Assembly (NCBI RefSeq): GCF_002843355.2
Contig: NZ_PJAI02000026.1
Coordinates: 1-34,890, forward strand
Source: Colwellia echini
GTDB lineage: Bacteria; Pseudomonadota; Gammaproteobacteria; Enterobacterales; Alteromonadaceae
Length of the DNA stretch: 34,890 nt
Direction of reading: 5' to 3'
The notes below the pieces were generated by a model. The model did not search any database. It was not told where the DNA came from and worked only from the letters and a program-made list of their open reading frames with translations. Below are positions 32,007 to 34,890 of this stretch, piece by piece; the stretch's first letter is position 1, and every line of letters starts with the position of its first letter. The position numbers and the translations under genes are program-made.

Positions 32007-33029
32007 ATGGAGAATAAAACAGAAGGTAAATTTGAGCAAGTTAAGTCTGAGCTGGCTACTTCTGGGCAAGGTGGTGCTAATCAAGAGCATTCAGTTCATA
32101 AGGTGGCCGCTCCTATCGAAGAGGTAAGTTATCAATTAGAGGGCTTAACTCTTACAGCGCTTGCATGTGGCAGTGAAAGCCATCAACCAGTATTGTGCTT
32201 GCATGGTTACTTAGATAATGCGGCTAGTTTTATTCCTTTGATGCAAGAAAGTCATTTACTGCCAAATAAACGGATTATTGCCCTAGAATGGCCAGGACAT
32301 GGCCATTCATCACACCGTAGTATTGGTGCTCATTACCATTTTGTTGATTATGTAAGTGACTTACTCGCTTTGTTTTCTCTGAATGATTGGCCTGCTATTG
32401 ATATTGTTGCTCATTCAATGGGAGCTATGATTGCCAGTGCCTTTGCTGCAGCATTTCCAGAAAAAGTAAAATCATTAACCTTAATAGACGCGTTTGGCCT
32501 TCTTTGTGCCCCTGAAGAGCAAACGACTATACAGTTACGTGAAGGCTTGCTGAGTCGGCATAAATCAATGTTATCAGCTAAACCACCTAAACCAACACGC
32601 AGTTTTTCTTTAAATACAGCTATTAAAGCAAGAATGCATGTATCTGATTTAACTTATGAACATGCGGCATTAATTATTCAACGTTCTTTGATAATAGAAC
32701 AAACTGACCTTGCTTGTATTGTTAGTGATGATAAAGTAAGTGAATTATACCGTTGGCGATCCGATCCGCGTTTAAGATTTATATCCCCTTATCGTTTAAG
32801 TCTCGCTCAAGGCCAGCAGCTATTTAGTGATATCAAATGTCCGATACAATTAATATATGGTGATAAAGGTATGAAAATGGTGGTAACGGGATTAACTCAT
32901 TTTTCAGCTACAGATAATAAAGCAGCCACGATTAAATTAACTGGGGGCCACCATGTTCACATGGAACAATCTAAAGCGTTGGCATCATTACTTAATAGTT
33001 TTTTTAATAGAATTCAAACAAGCGTTTAA
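32007..33029 (+). CDS. Alpha/beta hydrolase
   Basis: Alpha/beta-hydrolase-fold protein, 340 residues with no signal peptide. Oxyanion region LHGYLDN (65-71), nucleophile elbow AHSMGA with S137, a probable acid Asp near IYGDKG, and the catalytic His in GGHHVHME. The first 40 residues are polar and variable. Substrate unknown; the order tsaB...hydrolase-fadD suggests, by synteny only, an esterase or thioesterase role. The ATG at 32007 is preceded by AAAAGG at about the right distance. It is 60 bp after the M50-like gene and probably co-transcribed. Confidence 0.88.
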   Translation: MENKTEGKFEQVKSELATSGQGGANQEHSVHKVAAPIEEVSYQLEGLTLTALACGSESHQPVLCLHGYLDNAASFIPLMQESHLLPNKRIIALEWPGHGHSSHRSIGAHYHFVDYVSDLLALFSLNDWPAIDIVAHSMGAMIASAFAAAFPEKVKSLTLIDAFGLLCAPEEQTTIQLREGLLSRHKSMLSAKPPKPTRSFSLNTAIKARMHVSDLTYEHAALIIQRSLIIEQTDLACIVSDDKVSELYRWRSDPRLRFISPYRLSLAQGQQLFSDIKCPIQLIYGDKGMKMVVTGLTHFSATDNKAATIKLTGGHHVHMEQSKALASLLNSFFNRIQTSV

Positions 33030-33171
33030 AATAATGGCTTAATGCTGAAAAATTTGATAAAACAGTTTATTAAAATAATTCAAATAAAAGTGTTTTTACA
33101 ATAAGTGTTGCTAAAATATAAATTAAAACTACATCATAAATAGCAACATCATTACCTATGAGGAAGTCACT

Positions 33172-34827
33172 GTGGAAAGAATCTGGTTAGAGAAAAGTTA
33201 CCCTAGTGAGGTACCATTTGAAATAGATGCGGATAAATATCCATCGATTGTGGCTATGTTTACAAGATATTCGACCAAGTTTAGTGATAAAACTGCGTTT
33301 ATTAATATGGGTAAATCTATAACTTATGAAGAGTTATCAGTGCAGGCAACCGCTTTTGCCGCATATTTACAGCAAGACTTAGGATTACAAAAAGGTGATA
33401 AACTCGCCATTATGGTACCTAACTGCTTACAGTATCCTATTGCATTATTTGGTGCTTTATTAGCGGGCCTTACGGTGGTTAATGTCAACCCATTATATAC
33501 TTCACGTGAACTTGAGCATCAATTAAAAGATTCTGAAACTAAAGCAATATTGATCATCGAAAATTTTGCCGAAACCCTTGAGAAGATAGTTGAAAATACT
33601 GATGTTAAACATATCATTATGACATCACTCGGTGATCGACTTGGCTTAATTAAAGGCACTATTGTCAATTGTGTTGTGAAATATGTTAAAAAAATGGTGC
33701 CTGCATTTAGCCTTCCTCAAGCCGTGCGTTTTAACGCTACCCTAAAAAGAGGTGCTGATTTGACATTTTCACCGGTAGAGTTGTGCGGTGATGATCTTGC
33801 CTTTTTACAATACACTGGCGGTACAACTGGGCCTTCTAAAGGAGCAATGTTAACTCATAGAAATATGGTAGCAAATCTATTGCAGGCAAAAGCTGCTATT
33901 CGCCCAATGCTAAAAGAGGGCGAGGAGTTAGTTGTAACGGCTTTACCGCTTTATCATATCTTTGCGCTAACCGCTAATTGCTTAACCTTTTTTACCTTAG
34001 GCGGAACCAATTTATTAATTACTAACCCAAGAGATATGCCGGGTTTTGTTAAAGAATTATCTAAACATCGTTTTACTGCTATCACAGGCGTTAATACCTT
34101 ATTCAATGGATTATTAAACACTCCTGGTTTTAGCGATCTTGATTTTAGTAGTTTAAAGATGTCTTTAGGTGGTGGTATGGCAGTACAACGACCTGTTGCT
34201 GAGCGTTGGAAAAAAGTCACTAATACACGTTTACTTGAAGGTTACGGTTTAACAGAGTGTGCGCCATTAGTGACAATAAGTCCTTACACAATTTCAGAGT
34301 ATGATGGCAGCATTGGACTTCCGGCTTCTTCAACAGACGTTAAAATTATGCGTGATGATGGCACTGAGGCTGATATAGGCGAGTCAGGTGAAATGTGGGT
34401 AAAAGGTCCGCAAGTAATGCTCGGTTATTACAAAAGTGAAGCGGCAACTAATGACGTATTAAAAGATGGTTGGTTTGCAACTGGCGATATTGCGGTGATG
34501 GATGATAAGGGATTTTTTAGTATCGTAGACCGTAAAAAAGATATGATTATTGTTTCTGGATTTAATGTTTATCCTAATGAAATTGAAGAAGTATTAGCGA
34601 TGCATGAAGATGTACTTGAATCAGCAGCTGTTGGTGTTAAAAGTGATAGCTCTGGTGAAATTGTTAAAGTGTTTGTGGTGAGTAAATCAGGTGATTTGGA
34701 TGAAGAAACCTTGATCAAACATTGTCGTCAATACCTCACTAGTTATAAAGTACCAAAACTGGTTGAATTTCGTAAAGAGTTACCTAAAACCAATGTGGGT
34801 AAAATTCTCCGCAGAGAGCTACGTTAG
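33172..34827 (+). CDS. fadD: Long-chain fatty acid-CoA ligase FadD
   Basis: Acyl-CoA synthetase activating imported long-chain fatty acids for beta-oxidation, 551 residues, inner face of the membrane. The AMP-binding signature [12 protein letters not shown] is at 214-225; [11 protein letters not shown], then the FACS signature around [41 protein letters not shown], and the catalytic Lys in GKILRRELR at the C-terminus. The N-terminus ([19 protein letters not shown]) aligns with E. coli FadD, and so supports the GTG start at 33172, which has GAGGAA six bases upstream. No FadR- or PsrA-type operator could be recognised. Confidence 0.97.
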   Translation: MERIWLEKSYPSEVPFEIDADKYPSIVAMFTRYSTKFSDKTAFINMGKSITYEELSVQATAFAAYLQQDLGLQKGDKLAIMVPNCLQYPIALFGALLAGLTVVNVNPLYTSRELEHQLKDSETKAILIIENFAETLEKIVENTDVKHIIMTSLGDRLGLIKGTIVNCVVKYVKKMVPAFSLPQAVRFNATLKRGADLTFSPVELCGDDLAFLQYTGGTTGPSKGAMLTHRNMVANLLQAKAAIRPMLKEGEELVVTALPLYHIFALTANCLTFFTLGGTNLLITNPRDMPGFVKELSKHRFTAITGVNTLFNGLLNTPGFSDLDFSSLKMSLGGGMAVQRPVAERWKKVTNTRLLEGYGLTECAPLVTISPYTISEYDGSIGLPASSTDVKIMRDDGTEADIGESGEMWVKGPQVMLGYYKSEAATNDVLKDGWFATGDIAVMDDKGFFSIVDRKKDMIIVSGFNVYPNEIEEVLAMHEDVLESAAVGVKSDSSGEIVKVFVVSKSGDLDEETLIKHCRQYLTSYKVPKLVEFRKELPKTNVGKILRRELR

Positions 34828-34890
34828 AAACGTTTTAATACCAAATTGATTAAGTTCTTTCCCACTCAGCGAGAATTAAAAGGTTTAAAA

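Noticed and set aside
34828..34890. Possible dispersed repeat after fadD (TAATACCAAATTGATTAAG...)
   Set aside because: It looks like a sequence common in intergenic regions of this order, but it is cut by the window edge and has no second copy here.

Overview
The window is AT-rich (by eye about 35-40% GC) gammaproteobacterial DNA. Gene content, the order rpsT / murJ-ribF-ileS-lspA-fkpB, a DUF3010 gene, a tsaB...fadD neighbourhood and many short AT-rich intergenic hairpins and tandem repeats fit a marine member of the Alteromonadales, most likely Colwelliaceae (Colwellia/Thalassotalea type). That placement is an inference from style and synteny, not from a search. No phage, transposase, CRISPR, tRNA or rRNA was seen.

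Layout. 1-3.7 kb: a Nudix hydrolase, a short MgtC/SapB-type membrane protein, a CsbD-like stress protein and an unrecognised lipoprotein with a TTG start. 3.7-9.7 kb (minus strand): a complete outer-membrane-to-cytoplasm cobalamin uptake and adenosylation set. One cobalamin riboswitch, behind a good sigma-70-like promoter, leads btuD-btuC-cobO-btuF. A second, only 27 nt beyond the btuF stop, leads btuB. 10-11.5 kb: two adjacent bacterioferritin genes whose active-site residues are complementary (one keeps the ferroxidase site and lacks the haem Met, the other the reverse), facing a bacterioferritin-associated ferredoxin gene under a near-perfect Fur box. 11.9-16.5 kb: a 758-residue surface lipoprotein with five Ig-like (DUF5011-type) domains plus BspA-type (DUF285) repeats, converging on an M13 metallopeptidase lipoprotein.

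17-21.2 kb: a small sugar-acid-type catabolic cluster (class II aldolase/adducin-like protein, DgoD-like enolase-superfamily dehydratase, COG3618 amidohydrolase/lactonase, SDR dehydrogenase) arranged as two convergent pairs. The terminator of the plus-strand pair lies inside the 3' coding end of the minus-strand lactonase. 21.4-29.8 kb: DUF3010 gene, rpsT (UUG start), murJ (TTG start), ribF, ileS, lspA, fkpB, all housekeeping. 29.8-30.3 kb: where ispH often follows fkpB, there is instead a block of three ~105-bp structured tandem repeats, a perfect 15-bp hairpin and a REP-like hairpin that also occurs at the left edge of the window. 30.3-34.9 kb: tsaB, an M50-like membrane protease, an alpha/beta hydrolase and fadD.

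Most of the window is ordinary core genome. The points most worth a second look are the complementary Bfr pair, the structured repeat array after fkpB (its third unit is shortened symmetrically on both hairpin arms), the terminator embedded in a convergent gene, the two-riboswitch B12 regulon with acidic pentapeptide repeats at protein ends, and the aldolase-family protein that lacks the usual catalytic Glu. I did not see a convincing new defence or mobile system.
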